Shown: in pieces, positions 1 through 9,845 of the stretch
How positions within the stretch are numbered: the first letter of the stretch is position 1
How the letters are laid out: the number at the start of each line of letters is the position of its first letter
Source: Actinokineospora sp. NBRC 105648
GTDB lineage: Bacteria; Actinomycetota; Actinomycetes; Mycobacteriales; Pseudonocardiaceae
Assembly (NCBI RefSeq): GCF_030269645.1
Contig: NZ_BSTR01000002.1
Span: 358,675-422,674, forward strand
Direction of reading: 5' to 3'
Length of the DNA: 64,000 nucleotides
Program-made: the position numbers and the translations under genes
The notes under the pieces: generated by a model
What the model saw: only the letters and a program-made list of their open reading frames with translations
Database searches by the model: none
Told to the model about the DNA's origin: nothing

Positions 1-188
1 GCGAAGCCGACCAGCGAGAAGCCCGGCGGTAGCAGACCGCGGTTGGCCAGGTCGTAGATCGCCGGCATCAGCTTCTTGCGCGACAGGTCACCGGTCACGC
101 CGAAGATCACCAGGCCGCACGGCCCGGCGATCCGCGGCAGCCGCTTGTCCCGCTCGTCGCGCAGCGGGTTGGTCCACGAGCGGGTCAC
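1..188 (-). CDS. zwf: Glucose-6-phosphate 1-dehydrogenase, N-terminal part
   Basis: Only the first 62 or so codons are present; the rest lies off the left edge. Reverse-strand translation from the GTG at 188 gives the usual actinobacterial Zwf start (WTNPLRDERDKRLPR), followed by the Rossmann NADP-binding motif GVTGDLSRKKLMPAIYDLA. The enzyme oxidises glucose-6-phosphate to 6-phosphogluconolactone, the entry to the oxidative pentose-phosphate pathway. Its GTG overlaps the pgi stop as GTGA, so the two are translationally coupled in a pgi-zwf order behind tkt and tal. Identity is secure; length and integrity cannot be judged. Confidence 0.93.
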   Translation of the reverse strand, partial: MTRSWTNPLRDERDKRLPRIAGPCGLVIFGVTGDLSRKKLMPAIYDLANRGLLPPGFSLVGF

Positions 189-1810
189 CTGCCCACCTCC
201 GCGATGGTCTCGACCAGGCGGGCCAGGCCCGCGGCGCGGTCGGTGAAGTGCAGGCGCAGCACGGGCCTGCCGTGCTCGAGGAGCACCTGCCCGTCGCCGA
301 GCGCCTGCGCGTGCTGGAGCACACCGAGCGTGTAGGGCCGCTCGGGCACCGCGAGGTCGGTCTCGACCGCGCCGGTCACCTGGAGGAACACCGCGTTCTG
401 GTGCCCGCCCTTGTGGTACTGGCCGGTCGAGTGCAGGAACCGCGGGCCCCACCCGAAGGTGGTCTGCAGCCCGGTGCGCCGCGCCAGCTCCGGCCGCAGC
501 AGGACCGCGGAGGCGTCGTCGAGCCGGTCGAGGTAGACCTGGATCGACAGGTAGCCCGCCGCGGGTGCCGCCGCGATCAGCGCGTGCAGCGCGCCGACCA
601 GGCTGTCGGTGCCCTCGGGCAGCAGGCCCTCGGCCGCGTGCACCTCGACCGGACCGTCCACGAAGGACGGTGCGGACCCCTCGGAGCCGGGGGAGTCCAG
701 CAGCGCGCGCGCCGCCTTCTTCGCCGCCTCCACGTCGGGCTGGTCGAACGGGTCGATGCCCAGCAGCCTGCCCACCACCGCGGTCGCGTACTCCCACAGC
801 AGGATCAGGCCGCCGAGGGTGCCCGCGGTGGCCACCTTCGCGGCACCACCGGGCTCACCCACCGCGACCGGGGTCGCGTCGTCGCCCGCGTCGGCGAAAC
901 CGGGCGCCTCGGGGCTTTCCACCACCACCGGCAACAGTCCGGTGCCCTGCTTGCCGGTGGACTCGGCCACCAACTGCTCGGCCCAATCGCCGAAACCCTT
1001 GATGCCCGAGCCGGTGTCGGCCAGCACGACCTTCTCCGCGCCGCGCGCGTGCGCGGCACCGAGGGCGGCCGCCAGCACGAGCGCGGGGTTGTCCTCGCTG
1101 TCCTGGGCGAGCACGGTCGCCGCGGCGGCGGCGTCGTCCAGCAGCGCGGCCACGTCGGCGCCCGCCAGCCCGGCGGGCACGAGGCCGAACGCGGTGAGCG
1201 CCGAGTAGCGGCCGCCCACGTTCGGGTCGGCCTGGAAGACCCGCCGGTAGCCCGCCTCGGTGGCGGTCCGCTCCAGCGGCGAGCCGGGGTCGGTCACCAC
1301 GACGATCCGCGACGCGCCGTCGATGCCCTCCTCGGCGAAGGCCTCCAGGAAGATCCGGCGGTGGCTGTCGGTCTCCACAGTGGACCCCGACTTGGAGGAG
1401 ACCACCAGCGCGGTGCGGGACAGCTCGCCCGCGAGCGCGTCGGCCACCTGGCCGGGGTCGGTGGTGTCCAGCACGACCAGCGGCACGCCCGCCGTGCCGG
1501 TGATCACCTCGGGGGCCAGCGACGACCCGCCCATGCCCGCCAGCACGAACCGGTCGACGCCCTCCGCGCGGAACTCCGCGCGCAGGGCGTCGATCTCGGC
1601 GAGCAGCGGGCGGGACGTCTCGTGCAGCCGGGTCCAGGCGAGCCGGACGGCCGCCTCGGACTCGGCGTCGGGACCCCACAGCGCGGGGTCCTGCGCGGTG
1701 AGCTTCGAGGCCACCTGGTCGGAGACCAGCTGCCGGACGAGCGGCGCGGCCTCCTCGGCGAGCCGCTCGTCAACGATGGTTACTGCGACATCTCCGGGGT
1801 GCTCTGCCAT
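185..1810 (-). CDS. pgi: Glucose-6-phosphate isomerase
   Basis: 541 residues, close to the family length. It interconverts glucose-6-phosphate and fructose-6-phosphate in the cytosol. Two SIS-type sugar-phosphate motifs are visible: GMGGSSLAPE near residues 92-101 and SSKSGSTVET near 138-147. A C-terminal STGQYHKGGHQNAVF stretch carries probable catalytic His/Lys residues. It lies between tal and zwf, where pgi is found in many actinomycetes (M. tuberculosis lacks it here). The start is an ATG 30 bp after tal; the stop overlaps zwf. The placement allows carbon to cycle back through the oxidative branch. Confidence 0.95.
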   Translation of the reverse strand: MAEHPGDVAVTIVDERLAEEAAPLVRQLVSDQVASKLTAQDPALWGPDAESEAAVRLAWTRLHETSRPLLAEIDALRAEFRAEGVDRFVLAGMGGSSLAPEVITGTAGVPLVVLDTTDPGQVADALAGELSRTALVVSSKSGSTVETDSHRRIFLEAFAEEGIDGASRIVVVTDPGSPLERTATEAGYRRVFQADPNVGGRYSALTAFGLVPAGLAGADVAALLDDAAAAATVLAQDSEDNPALVLAAALGAAHARGAEKVVLADTGSGIKGFGDWAEQLVAESTGKQGTGLLPVVVESPEAPGFADAGDDATPVAVGEPGGAAKVATAGTLGGLILLWEYATAVVGRLLGIDPFDQPDVEAAKKAARALLDSPGSEGSAPSFVDGPVEVHAAEGLLPEGTDSLVGALHALIAAAPAAGYLSIQVYLDRLDDASAVLLRPELARRTGLQTTFGWGPRFLHSTGQYHKGGHQNAVFLQVTGAVETDLAVPERPYTLGVLQHAQALGDGQVLLEHGRPVLRLHFTDRAAGLARLVETIAEVGR

Positions 1811-1840
1811 CTGCGGCGTCAGCCTCTCCTGGGTATCCCG

Positions 1841-2950
1841 TTAGCTCTTGGCGTTCTCGAGCTGACCGCGGACCGTCTCGAGCAGCTCGGTCCAGGACTT
1901 CTCGAACTTCTGCACGCCCTCGTTCTCGAGGGCGAGGTACACCTCGTCGACGTCGATGCCGACTGCGGACAGTTTGGTATAGACCTCTTGCGCCTCGCCA
2001 GCCCGGCCGGTCACCGTGTCGCCGGTGATCTTGCCGTGCTCGGCGACCGCGTGCAGGGTCTTCTCCGGCATCGTGTTGACCGTGTCGGCCACGACCAGCT
2101 GGTCCACGTAGAGCGTGGGGGAGTAGTCCGGGTTCTTCACCCCGGTCGACGCCCACAGTGGACGCTGCCTGTTGGCCCCGGCTTCGGCCAGTGCTTCCCA
2201 ACGTTCACCCTGGAACGTCTCCTCGAAGGCCGCGTAGGCCAGCCGCGCGTTCGCCACGGCCGCCTTGCCCTTGAGCGCGGTGGCCTCGTCGGTGCCGATC
2301 GCGTCCAGCCGCTGGTCGACCTCGGTGTCCACACGGGACACGAAGAACGACGCCACCGAGTGGATGGTGACCAGGTCGTGCCCGTTCGCCTTCGCCTGCT
2401 CCAGGCCGGCGATGTAGGCCGCCATGACCGCGCGGTAGCGCTCCACCGAGAAGATCAGCGTCACGTTGACGCTGATGCCCTCGGCCAGGGTGGCGGTGAT
2501 CGCGGGCAGGCCCGCCTCGGTGGCCGGGATCTTGACCAGCAGGTTGGGCCGGTCGACGGTCTTCCACAGCTCCTGCGCCTCGGCGGTGGTCGCGTCGCTG
2601 TCGTGCGCCAGCGTCGGGCTGACCTCGATCGACACCCGGCCGTCGACGCCGTCGGTGCCCTGGTAGGTGTCGCGGAACAGGTCGCAGGCGTCGCGCACGT
2701 CGCTGGTGGTCAGCGCGCGCACGGCCGCCTCGAGCGAGGCGCCGCTCGCGGCCAGCTCGCGCACCTGCTCGTCGTAGGCCTCGCCGTGGGCCAGCGCGGC
2801 GGCGAAGATGGTCGGGTTGGTGGTGACCCCGACGACCCACTTGTCCCGGATGAGCTCGGCCAGGTTGCCCGAGTTCAGCCGCTCGCGGGAGAGGTCGTCG
2901 AGCCAGATCGAGACGCCCGCCTCGGAAAGGGTCCTGAGGTTGTCGGTCAC
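1841..2950 (-). CDS. tal: Transaldolase
   Basis: 369 residues from the GTG at 2950, which overlaps the tkt stop as GTGA; the open frame runs further upstream but only antisense to tkt. It transfers a dihydroxyacetone unit between sedoheptulose-7-P and glyceraldehyde-3-P. The Schiff-base lysine is K140 in [21 protein letters not shown] near 41-49 and the long C-terminal helices match the actinobacterial TalB-like class. Gene order tkt-tal-pgi-zwf makes one pentose-phosphate operon, presumably driven from the tkt promoter. Confidence 0.95.
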   Translation of the reverse strand: MTDNLRTLSEAGVSIWLDDLSRERLNSGNLAELIRDKWVVGVTTNPTIFAAALAHGEAYDEQVRELAASGASLEAAVRALTTSDVRDACDLFRDTYQGTDGVDGRVSIEVSPTLAHDSDATTAEAQELWKTVDRPNLLVKIPATEAGLPAITATLAEGISVNVTLIFSVERYRAVMAAYIAGLEQAKANGHDLVTIHSVASFFVSRVDTEVDQRLDAIGTDEATALKGKAAVANARLAYAAFEETFQGERWEALAEAGANRQRPLWASTGVKNPDYSPTLYVDQLVVADTVNTMPEKTLHAVAEHGKITGDTVTGRAGEAQEVYTKLSAVGIDVDEVYLALENEGVQKFEKSWTELLETVRGQLENAKS

Positions 2951-5064
2951 TTGCTGCCTCCGGTCGCGTCGATCGAGCGGTGCGCCGCGGCCACGACGGC
3001 CTCGGTGGTGATGCCGAACTCGCGGAACAGGGTCTGGTAGTCGGCGGACGCGCCGAAGTGCTCGATCGAGACGATCTCGCCCGCGTCCCCGGCGAACCGG
3101 TGCCACGGCTGGGCGATGCCCGCCTCGACGACCACGCGCGCCTTGACCGACGGCGGGAGCACCGAGTCGCGGTAGGACTGGTCCTGCGCGTCGAACCACT
3201 CGATCGAGGGGATCGACACGACCCGGGCGGCGATGCCGTCCTTGGCCAGCACCTCGCGCGCCTCGACCGCGATCTGCAGCTCCGAGCCGGTGCCGATCAG
3301 CACGACCCGGGGCTCGCCCTCGGTGTCGGCGAGCACGTAGCCGCCCTTGGCGACGCCCTCGCGGGCCAGCTCCTTGGTGCCGGTGAGCACCGGGAGGTTC
3401 TGCCGGGTGAGCGCGAGGCCGACCGGGTGCTCGTGCTGGCCGAGCACCGCCCGCCAGGCCGCCGCGGTCTCGTTCGCGTCGCCGGGGCGCAGCACGACCA
3501 GGCCGGGGATGGCGCGCAGCGCGGCCAGGTGCTCGACCGGCTGGTGGGTCGGGCCGTCCTCGCCGAGGCCGATCGAGTCGTGCGTCCAGACGTAGGTGAC
3601 CGGCAGCCCGCTCAGCGCGGCCAGCCGCACCGCCGGGCGCATGTAGTCGCTGAACACCAGGAACGTGCCGCCGTACGGGCGGGTGGGGCCGTGCAGCACG
3701 ATCCCGTTGAGGATCGAGCCCATGGCGTGCTCGCGGACGCCGAAGTGCAGCGTGCGCCCGTACGGGGTGGTGTTCCAGTGCTTGGTCGCGGCCGAGGGCG
3801 GCCCGAACGAGTCGGCGCCCTTGATCGTGGTGTTGTTGCTCTCGGCCAGGTCGGCCGAGCCGCCCCACAGCTCGGGCAGCAGGTCGCCGATGGCGTTGAG
3901 CACCTCGCCGGAGGCCTTGCGGGTGGCCACGCCCTTGGCGTCGGGCTCCCAGCTGGGCAGCGCGTCGTCGAGGCCCTCGGGCAGCCGGTAGTCCTGCGCG
4001 CGCTCGAGCAGCGCGTTGCGCTCGGGGTTGGCGGCCCGCCAGGCGTCGAAGCCCTGCTGCCACTCGGCCTTGGCGGCCTCGCCGCGGGCGACGACCTCGC
4101 GGACGTGCTTGAGCACCTCGGGCTCGACCACGAAGGTCTGCTCCGGGTCGAAGCCGAGGATGCGCTTGACCGCGGCGACCTCCTCGGTGCCCAGCGCGGC
4201 GCCGTGCGCCTTGCCGGTGTTCATCAGGGTGGGCGCCGGGAAGCCGATGATCGTGCGCAGCAGGATGAACGACGGGCGGGCCGTCTCGGCCTTGGCCGCC
4301 TCGAGCGCGTCGAGGATGCCGCTGACGTTCTCGCCGCCCTCCACGACCTGGACGTGCCAGCCGTAGGCCTCGTAGCGCTTGGCGGTGTCCTCCGAGAGCG
4401 CGACCGTGGTGTCGTCCTCGATGGAGATCTTGTTGTCGTCGTAGACGACGGTGAGGTTGCCCAGCTCCTGGCGGCCGGCCAGCGACGAGGCCTCGGAGGT
4501 GACGCCCTCCTCGATGTCGCCGTCGGAGCAGATCACGAACACGTGGTGGTCGAACGGGCTCTCGCCCGGCGCGGCCTCGGGGTCGAACAGGCCGCGCTCG
4601 CGGCGGGCGGCCATCGCCATGCCCACCGCGGAGGCCAGGCCCTGGCCCAGCGGGCCGGTGGTGATCTCCACGCCCTTGGTGTGGTTGACCTCCGGGTGCC
4701 CCGGGGTCTTCGAGCCCCAGGTGCGCAGCGCCTGGATGTCCTCGATCTCCAGGCCGTAGCCGGAGAAGAACAGCTGCAGGTACTGGGTCAGGCTGGAGTG
4801 GCCCGCGGAGAGCACGAACCGGTCGCGGCCGATCCAGTGCGGGTCGCTCGGGTCGTGCCGCATCACGCGCTGGTAGAGCGCGTAGGCCAGCGGCGCGAGG
4901 CTCATCGCGGTGCCCGGGTGGCCGTTGCCGACCTTCTGCACGGCGTCCGCGGCCAGGACCCGGAGGGTGTCGACCGCGCGCTTGTCCAGGTCGGTCCAGT
5001 CCGACGGCAGCGTCGCGCGGGTGAGTTCGGTCAGTTCGGCGGGCACTTCACTACTGACGGACAC
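2947..5064 (-). CDS. tkt: Transketolase
   Basis: 705 residues, standard length. It is a thiamine-diphosphate enzyme moving two-carbon ketol units in the non-oxidative pentose-phosphate and sugar interconversion steps. Visible motifs are the substrate-binding [13 protein letters not shown] near residue 46, the TPP/Mg motif around SDGDIEEGV with DDNKISIED, and the pyrimidine-domain [13 protein letters not shown]. It is the first gene of the minus-strand pentose-phosphate operon and diverges from ctaB across 306 bp. Start ATG at 5064; its stop is coupled to tal by a GTGA overlap. Confidence 0.96.
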   Translation of the reverse strand: MSVSSEVPAELTELTRATLPSDWTDLDKRAVDTLRVLAADAVQKVGNGHPGTAMSLAPLAYALYQRVMRHDPSDPHWIGRDRFVLSAGHSSLTQYLQLFFSGYGLEIEDIQALRTWGSKTPGHPEVNHTKGVEITTGPLGQGLASAVGMAMAARRERGLFDPEAAPGESPFDHHVFVICSDGDIEEGVTSEASSLAGRQELGNLTVVYDDNKISIEDDTTVALSEDTAKRYEAYGWHVQVVEGGENVSGILDALEAAKAETARPSFILLRTIIGFPAPTLMNTGKAHGAALGTEEVAAVKRILGFDPEQTFVVEPEVLKHVREVVARGEAAKAEWQQGFDAWRAANPERNALLERAQDYRLPEGLDDALPSWEPDAKGVATRKASGEVLNAIGDLLPELWGGSADLAESNNTTIKGADSFGPPSAATKHWNTTPYGRTLHFGVREHAMGSILNGIVLHGPTRPYGGTFLVFSDYMRPAVRLAALSGLPVTYVWTHDSIGLGEDGPTHQPVEHLAALRAIPGLVVLRPGDANETAAAWRAVLGQHEHPVGLALTRQNLPVLTGTKELAREGVAKGGYVLADTEGEPRVVLIGTGSELQIAVEAREVLAKDGIAARVVSIPSIEWFDAQDQSYRDSVLPPSVKARVVVEAGIAQPWHRFAGDAGEIVSIEHFGASADYQTLFREFGITTEAVVAAAHRSIDATGGSK

Positions 5065-5370
5065 TGACTTGAGCTCCCACTTCCACGTCTGGCGGATTGT
5101 CGGGCCCAGTCTTCCCTATCCGGGCTAGATCGATCCCGGAAGGCGGGGACATGGACCGATCCGCGTGTCATCGCTGGTCCGGTGGCCAGCGTAGTCGCCG
5201 GACGACCGGGGTGTGATCTCCGACTGTCCGGGCGCGACACCACGCCACCCGATACGGGTACCCAGATGGCGCGCGGCTAACATTTCCGAGTGCCGCGACC
5301 ACCGCCGCGGCGTGGACGCGAGCGCGGTGACCTGGGTTACACGGGTCCGCCGCAGACCAAGAGGAGCGAG
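5065..5370. other. Divergent tkt / ctaB promoter region
   Basis: 306 bp without a convincing gene. On the plus strand TAACAT at 5278-5283 would be a good actinobacterial -10 box and sits 6 bp before an in-frame GTG at 5290. ctaB mRNA could therefore begin at or near 5290, either leaderless from that GTG or with an 81-nt leader to the preferred ATG at 5371. No clear -35 or operator is seen. The tkt promoter must also lie here but cannot be placed with confidence. Confidence 0.4.
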
Positions 5371-6318
5371 ATGTCGTCGGTGATCCCCGTGCCCGCCGAC
5401 ACCCGCCCGACCCCACCCCGCCGTGACGTCAAGGCGGTGCTGGGGGCCTACGTCGCGCTGACCAAGCCGCGCATCATCGAGTTGCTGCTGGTGACCACGG
5501 TCCCGGCCATGCTGCTCGCCGCCCGCGGGATCCCGTCGCCGTGGCTGGTGCTCAACACCCTCATCGGCGGCACGATGGCCGCGGGCAGCGCCAACGCGCT
5601 CAACTGCGTGGTCGACGCCGACATCGACGCGGTGATGAAGCGCACCAGCGCCCGCCCGCTGGCCCGGCACGCGGTGCCCACCCGCAACGCGCTGGTCTTC
5701 GGCGTGGTCCTGGGTGTGCTCTCCTTCGGCTGGCTCTACGCCACCACGAACCTGCTGGCCGCCGCGATGGCGGTGGGCGCGATCCTGTTCTACGTCCTGG
5801 TCTACACGATGATCCTCAAGCGACGGACGTCGCAGAACATCGTCTGGGGCGGGGCCGCGGGCTGCATGCCGGTGGTCATCGGCTGGTCGGCGGTCACCGG
5901 CGACGTCGGCTGGCCCGCGCTGGTGATGTTCGGGGTGATCTTCTTCTGGACCCCGCCGCACTTCTGGGCGCTGGCGATGAAGTTCCGCGACGACTACGCC
6001 GCCGCGGGCGTGCCGATGCTGCCGGTGGTGGCCACCCCCCAGCACGTCGCCAAGCAGATCGTCGTCTACTCCTGGGTGATGGTCCTGTGGACCCTGCTGC
6101 TGGTCCCGGCGACCGGCTGGGTCTACACGACCTTCGCCGTGCTCGCGGGCGTCTGGTTCCTGGTGTTCGCGCACAAGCTCAACGGCGCCGTCCGCCGGGA
6201 CGAGCCGAGCAACCCGATGAAGCTGTTCCACCTGTCGAACACCTACCTGACCCTGGTGTTCGTCGCCCTCGCGGTCGACTCGGCGCTCGCCCTGCCGGTC
6301 ACCGGCTGGCCGTTCTGA
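5371..6318 (+). CDS. ctaB: Protoheme IX farnesyltransferase (heme O synthase)
   Basis: 315 residues. A polytopic UbiA-family prenyltransferase that adds farnesyl to protoheme to make heme O for aa3 cytochrome oxidase. The diagnostic N-x3-D-x3-D prenyl-diphosphate motif is N78-D82-D86, followed by the RTSARPL signature. ATG 5371 is preferred because GAGGAGCGAG precedes it directly; a GTG at 5290 would add 27 residues of Pro/Arg-rich, non-conserved sequence. The divergent tkt-ctaB arrangement matches mycobacteria. A hairpin follows 12 bp after the stop. Confidence 0.95.
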   Translation: MSSVIPVPADTRPTPPRRDVKAVLGAYVALTKPRIIELLLVTTVPAMLLAARGIPSPWLVLNTLIGGTMAAGSANALNCVVDADIDAVMKRTSARPLARHAVPTRNALVFGVVLGVLSFGWLYATTNLLAAAMAVGAILFYVLVYTMILKRRTSQNIVWGGAAGCMPVVIGWSAVTGDVGWPALVMFGVIFFWTPPHFWALAMKFRDDYAAAGVPMLPVVATPQHVAKQIVVYSWVMVLWTLLLVPATGWVYTTFAVLAGVWFLVFAHKLNGAVRRDEPSNPMKLFHLSNTYLTLVFVALAVDSALALPVTGWPF

Positions 6319-6329
6319 GGCGACGCCGA

Positions 6330-6349
6330 CCTGCCGCACCCGCGGCAGG
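6330..6349 (+). terminator. Hairpin after ctaB
   Basis: CCTGCCGC and GCGGCAGG are perfect 8-bp arms around an ACCC loop, starting 12 bp past the ctaB stop. There is no U-tract, as is usual in high-GC actinobacteria. The rest of the 317-bp gap up to 6635 shows no gene I can support; the next gene's promoter must lie in its right half, where sequence is more AT-rich near 6600-6630. Confidence 0.55.
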
Positions 6350-6635
6350 CCCCTGATCGACTCCCCGCACGGCCGTCTCCGCGTGCGTCTCCCTCGTCCG
6401 GTGCGCGGTGCGCTGTGCTGGGGCCATTGGTGCGTGGACCCCGTCGCCGTGCTCGCTCCGGGTACCTCGGTTCGCGCCCGTCCCGCCGCTTTGTGGCCCA
6501 TTGCCGGTCGGCTCCGCGACCGGTTCCGTTCGTGTCCTTACTGTGATCAACTTCCGGTGGGGCCGCGCGTCTCTTCTGGTGTGAGGCCGAAATGGACCTC
6601 GCGACGAATATCTATTCTCTGGGGAGAGAAGAAGA

Positions 6636-7247
6636 ATGAACAAGAGGGGGAAGCGCGCCGGGATTCTGGCGTTCATCACCATTGTGCTGACCGCGCTGCT
6701 GGGGGTCGCGGGCGCGGGGACCGCGTCGGCCTGCTCGCCGACCGGCTCGTCGACGCGGTACGCCGCCACCCTGCCGCAGGTCAGCCCTGGGCAGAGCGGT
6801 GACCTGGTCCTGGGCCTGCAGCTCAACCTGCGGGACCGGGGCTACGCGCTGAACGGGACCGGCCTGTACGCGGACAACACGCTCGCGGCGGTCCAGGACT
6901 TCCAGCGCAGGAACGGGATCAACCCGAGCGGGATCGTCGGGTCGAAGACGTGGCAGGCACTGGTCGGCACGCTCAACCAGAACGCCACCGGCAACGGGCC
7001 GACGCCGGACCAGCCGCAGTTGTCGCCGGGCAGCACTGATCAGGACCCGTATTTCCACCTGATCAACGCCCTGCAGCGGATCCACCCGTACCAGGGCTTC
7101 GAGGAGCAGTACTACGGACCGCGCACGCAGTCCATGGTGCGCGACTTCCAGCGCCGGGTGGGGATCAAGGACAGCGGCATCGTCGGGCCGAAGACCTGGG
7201 CCGCGCTCTACCAGGTCGTCTCGGTCTCGGGCCACTGGGGCTGCTAG
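6636..7247 (+). CDS. Secreted protein with two peptidoglycan-binding domains
   Basis: 203 residues. The N-terminus is a Sec signal peptide: MNKRGKRAG, a hydrophobic core, then a probable cleavage near GTASA at about residue 32. Two tandem PG_binding_1 modules follow, roughly residues 50-110 and 128-197. Each has the FQRR..GI..(S)GIVG.KTW.AL signature that caps this three-helix fold. No catalytic domain is present, so it is a cell-wall-binding protein rather than a hydrolase; it could act with a separate hydrolase or be a repeat-only exoprotein. Strong purine-rich RBS (GGGGAGAGAAGAAG) before the ATG. Monocistronic, with a strong bidirectional terminator after it. Confidence 0.85.
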   Translation: MNKRGKRAGILAFITIVLTALLGVAGAGTASACSPTGSSTRYAATLPQVSPGQSGDLVLGLQLNLRDRGYALNGTGLYADNTLAAVQDFQRRNGINPSGIVGSKTWQALVGTLNQNATGNGPTPDQPQLSPGSTDQDPYFHLINALQRIHPYQGFEEQYYGPRTQSMVRDFQRRVGIKDSGIVGPKTWAALYQVVSVSGHWGC

Positions 7248-7260
7248 CAACAGGGGGACC

Positions 7261-7300
7261 CGCGGGGCGGGCACGGACGCAGGTCCGTGCCCGCCCCGCG
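7261..7300. terminator. Bidirectional terminator between convergent genes
   Basis: An 18-bp perfect inverted repeat (7261-7278 and 7283-7300, arm CGCGGGGCGGGCACGGAC) with a GCAG loop. It sits exactly between the stops of the peptidoglycan-binding gene (7247) and the HD-domain gene (7306), so it can serve both strands. Confidence 0.8.
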
Positions 7301-7305
7301 GCCGT

Positions 7306-7959
7306 TCACCCGACCGCGGTGAGCAGCCGCTCGACCGTGGGGTCGTCCAGCGACTCCTTGATGCACTGCCACAGCTCCAGGTTCGCCGTCGCCCAGCGGG
7401 AGTACGCGGTCGCGGCGGCGGGGGAGTAGAAGTAGAAGCCCTCGTCGTGCGCGTCGCGCTGCTCGCCGACGATCTTGTCCGCCAGCTCGCGCAGGCTGAC
7501 CCCGTTCTCGGCGAGGTACTTGTGCGCCAGCACCACCGGGGTCACCGGCAGCGCCTTGAACAGCGTGTCCGCGTCGCTGAGCGCCTGCGCCTCCCGGGAG
7601 ATGTCGCGGTGCCGGGTGCGCATCTCGGCCTCGTCGACCAGTGCGTCGATCCAGTCGGCCACCGGCCGCGGCACCCCGGCACCGGCCAGCACGGCCATCC
7701 GCAGGCCGCTGCCCGCCGCCGCCGTGGAGTTGCGGCGCACCAGGTAGTTCACGTCGTGCACGAGGGCCGCGGTCTCCACGACCGAGACGTCCGAGCCGTT
7801 CAGCGCGGCGAACTCCACCGCCTTGTCGCGCACGAAGCTGACGTGGTGCCACCCGTGGAAGGGCAGTTTGCGCGCGTACCGCGTGCACAGCGCGCGCACC
7901 CGCCGCTCCACGTGCCGGATGGACTCCTGCTCGACCGCACCCACGATGGCTGTGGACAT
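7306..7959 (-). CDS. HD-domain phosphohydrolase-like protein
   Basis: 217 residues, soluble. Metal-ligand candidates of the HD superfamily are in place: H38/H39 in FHGWHH, H68-D69 in ALVHDVNY, and D129/D131 in LSDADTLF. Family members hydrolyse nucleotide or other phosphoesters; the substrate here is unknown. It is the last gene of a three-gene minus-strand operon, 67 bp after the cupin gene, and ends at a strong terminator. I cannot assign it to a named HD subfamily (it is not Dgt, RelA or YfbR by its motifs). Confidence 0.7.
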   Translation of the reverse strand: MSTAIVGAVEQESIRHVERRVRALCTRYARKLPFHGWHHVSFVRDKAVEFAALNGSDVSVVETAALVHDVNYLVRRNSTAAAGSGLRMAVLAGAGVPRPVADWIDALVDEAEMRTRHRDISREAQALSDADTLFKALPVTPVVLAHKYLAENGVSLRELADKIVGEQRDAHDEGFYFYSPAAATAYSRWATANLELWQCIKESLDDPTVERLLTAVG

Positions 7960-8026
7960 GTCGACCTTCCCCTTCCGTTGGACAAACGGGTGGGGTGATG
8001 GTAGAGGCCACGGCGTCGGCCGGGGG

Positions 8027-8668
8027 TCAGATCCGCCTGGTCAGCTCCTCCAGTCGCGCCTCCACCGGCACGTGCCGGTGCCCGACGCCGGTCGCCGGGT
8101 CGTAGGACAGGCTCCACCGGCTCACCGGCCGGGACTTGACCAGGAACGTCATCGTGCCGTCCACCGCCCACGGGATCCGGTGGAACTCCTCGGCCATCAG
8201 GAACCCGGACTCGCCGACCACGCAGTCGTGGGTGTGCGTCCGGGTCGCGGCGGCGATCAGCCCGGTGCCCGGGTCGAGGGTGGTGCTGAACCGCTCGTGC
8301 CGGTAGCCGCCGCGCAGGATGGCGGTGCAGAAGTGGTACCGGTGGTTGTGCACCGAGTCGGCGTAGCCGGGCCGCCAGTCCCGCTGCGGTTTGTACTCGT
8401 GCAGCCAGAAGGTGAACGGCTCGTCGTCGTTGTCGCGCAGGCACCAGGCGAAGTGCGTGGTGGTCTCCCGGGAGCGGGCCACCAGCGCCGCGGCGCGCCG
8501 CTGGTCCAGGTCCACCAGGTGCCTGCGCAGCACGGCGCGCAGCACCGCACCGTCCACCCAGGACTCGACACCCGCGTGCGCGGCGGCCCACCGGCGCCGG
8601 GTGAGGTCTAGCTCGCGCATCCGCTCGGCCAGGTCGGACAGGGCGGGGACCACGGTGGACACGGGCAT
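8027..8668 (-). CDS. Cupin-like protein of unknown function
   Basis: 213 residues, no signal peptide. A predicted metal cluster H107/H109/H112 in SVHNHRYHF, a second THTHD cluster near residue 145 and beta-rich sequence between them suggest a cysteine-dioxygenase-like cupin barrel, but the match is by pattern only. Its ATG shares a base with the stop of the upstream membrane-protein gene (TGATG), so translation is coupled. Neighbours are a two-TM protein and an HD protein. Function not known. Confidence 0.5.
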   Translation of the reverse strand: MPVSTVVPALSDLAERMRELDLTRRRWAAAHAGVESWVDGAVLRAVLRRHLVDLDQRRAAALVARSRETTTHFAWCLRDNDDEPFTFWLHEYKPQRDWRPGYADSVHNHRYHFCTAILRGGYRHERFSTTLDPGTGLIAAATRTHTHDCVVGESGFLMAEEFHRIPWAVDGTMTFLVKSRPVSRWSLSYDPATGVGHRHVPVEARLEELTRRI

Positions 8669-9672
8669 CAGCTCTCAAGCTCGGCTTTGGCGGAGAACTC
8701 CTGGCGGAACGCGTGGAACCGGGCCTGCAGGTCGGCGAACTGCGCGTCGGTCAGCCGGGTGCCGGTGATCGTGGCGAACTGCGCCAGGAACTCCTCCCGG
8801 CTGGTGTCCGGTGTGATCAGGAAGCGGGGCGCGCCACGCGCGGCGTGCACCCGGGCGAACTCGGCGCGCTGCATGCCGTAGATGAACGAGCCCTCCGAGA
8901 AGCGCAGCGTGCGCGGGTAGAGCGACGGGGCGCCCGCCACCGCGCTGTAGAGGGTGATCCACACGCTGTCGTCGAAGAGCTCCACCCGGTCCAGCGGCGG
9001 GTCGGCGATCACCGTGACGTCGATCGAGTCGCACCGCGCGCGGGCCAGGTAGAGCCCGACGAGCCCGATCCGGATCTCCTCGTGCAGGGTCGCCTGGATC
9101 CGCTCGTAGTCGGCGCTGGCGCCCTGGTGCCGGGCCAGGTGCCGGGCCCGGCCGCTGATCGCGCCGCGCTCACCCGGGTCGGCCAGCACCGCGCGCACCT
9201 CCCAGCCGGAGGGGGACAGCAGCAGCCGGGCGGCCGCGTAGCGCCCGGAGAAGCCGCGGAAGAGCAGCTGCCGGGTGCGCCGCAGGTCGTCCATGATCAG
9301 CGCGTTGAACGCCGGATCGGGGTCGGTGCTCGCCTCGAACACGTGCGTGGGGAAGAACTCCTGGTTCAGCGACCGGTACTCGGCGGACAGCTCGCGCAGC
9401 GCGCGCCTGCTCTCCTCGACCACCGGCGCCACCAGGGCGCGCTGCGCGGCGCCCGCGGTGAGCAGGGTCTGCCCGAACCCGACGACGGCGGATACCATCG
9501 TCCCGGTGCCGAGCGCGGTGAGCAGGTTCTTCGCCGTTCCGGCGTCGACGGCACTCGACGCCCACATGGAGACTCCCGACACCACCACCAGGACCGCCAG
9601 CAGCAGTCCGGTGCGCGTCCAGAAGATCTCCTGGATCGGGTGAGTGCGGAGGCCTTTGGCGTCCGCGGGCAC
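8668..9672 (-). CDS. Two-TM membrane protein with large cytoplasmic domain
   Basis: 334 residues. Two predicted TM helices, about residues 20-40 and 47-68, then about 265 soluble residues containing RRTRQLLFRGFSG, IDVTVIADPPLDRVELFDD and SFIYGMQRAEFARVH. The soluble part loosely recalls phospholipase-D-fold sensor domains, but no HKD motif is present, so an enzymatic role is not supported. First gene of the operon with the cupin (TGATG overlap) and HD genes. No family recognised. Confidence 0.55.
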   Translation of the reverse strand: MPADAKGLRTHPIQEIFWTRTGLLLAVLVVVSGVSMWASSAVDAGTAKNLLTALGTGTMVSAVVGFGQTLLTAGAAQRALVAPVVEESRRALRELSAEYRSLNQEFFPTHVFEASTDPDPAFNALIMDDLRRTRQLLFRGFSGRYAAARLLLSPSGWEVRAVLADPGERGAISGRARHLARHQGASADYERIQATLHEEIRIGLVGLYLARARCDSIDVTVIADPPLDRVELFDDSVWITLYSAVAGAPSLYPRTLRFSEGSFIYGMQRAEFARVHAARGAPRFLITPDTSREEFLAQFATITGTRLTDAQFADLQARFHAFRQEFSAKAELES

Positions 9673-9845
9673 GGCGCGTCACCTCCTCGACGGACGCCCG
9701 TAAGGACGCGAAAAGTATCCGAACGGGCGCGCACAGTCACTTTACGCCGCACCGGCGGTGAATGGATTGCGAATATCGGGTGAGGGAACCACGGGGGGTA
9801 GACCGGACGCCGGCCCGCGGACCGGGCCACCTAAGCTCCGGGGCC

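Noticed and set aside
248..3040. 930-residue plus-strand ORF over pgi and tal
   Set aside because: Antisense shadow typical of high-GC DNA; the minus-strand genes are unambiguous.
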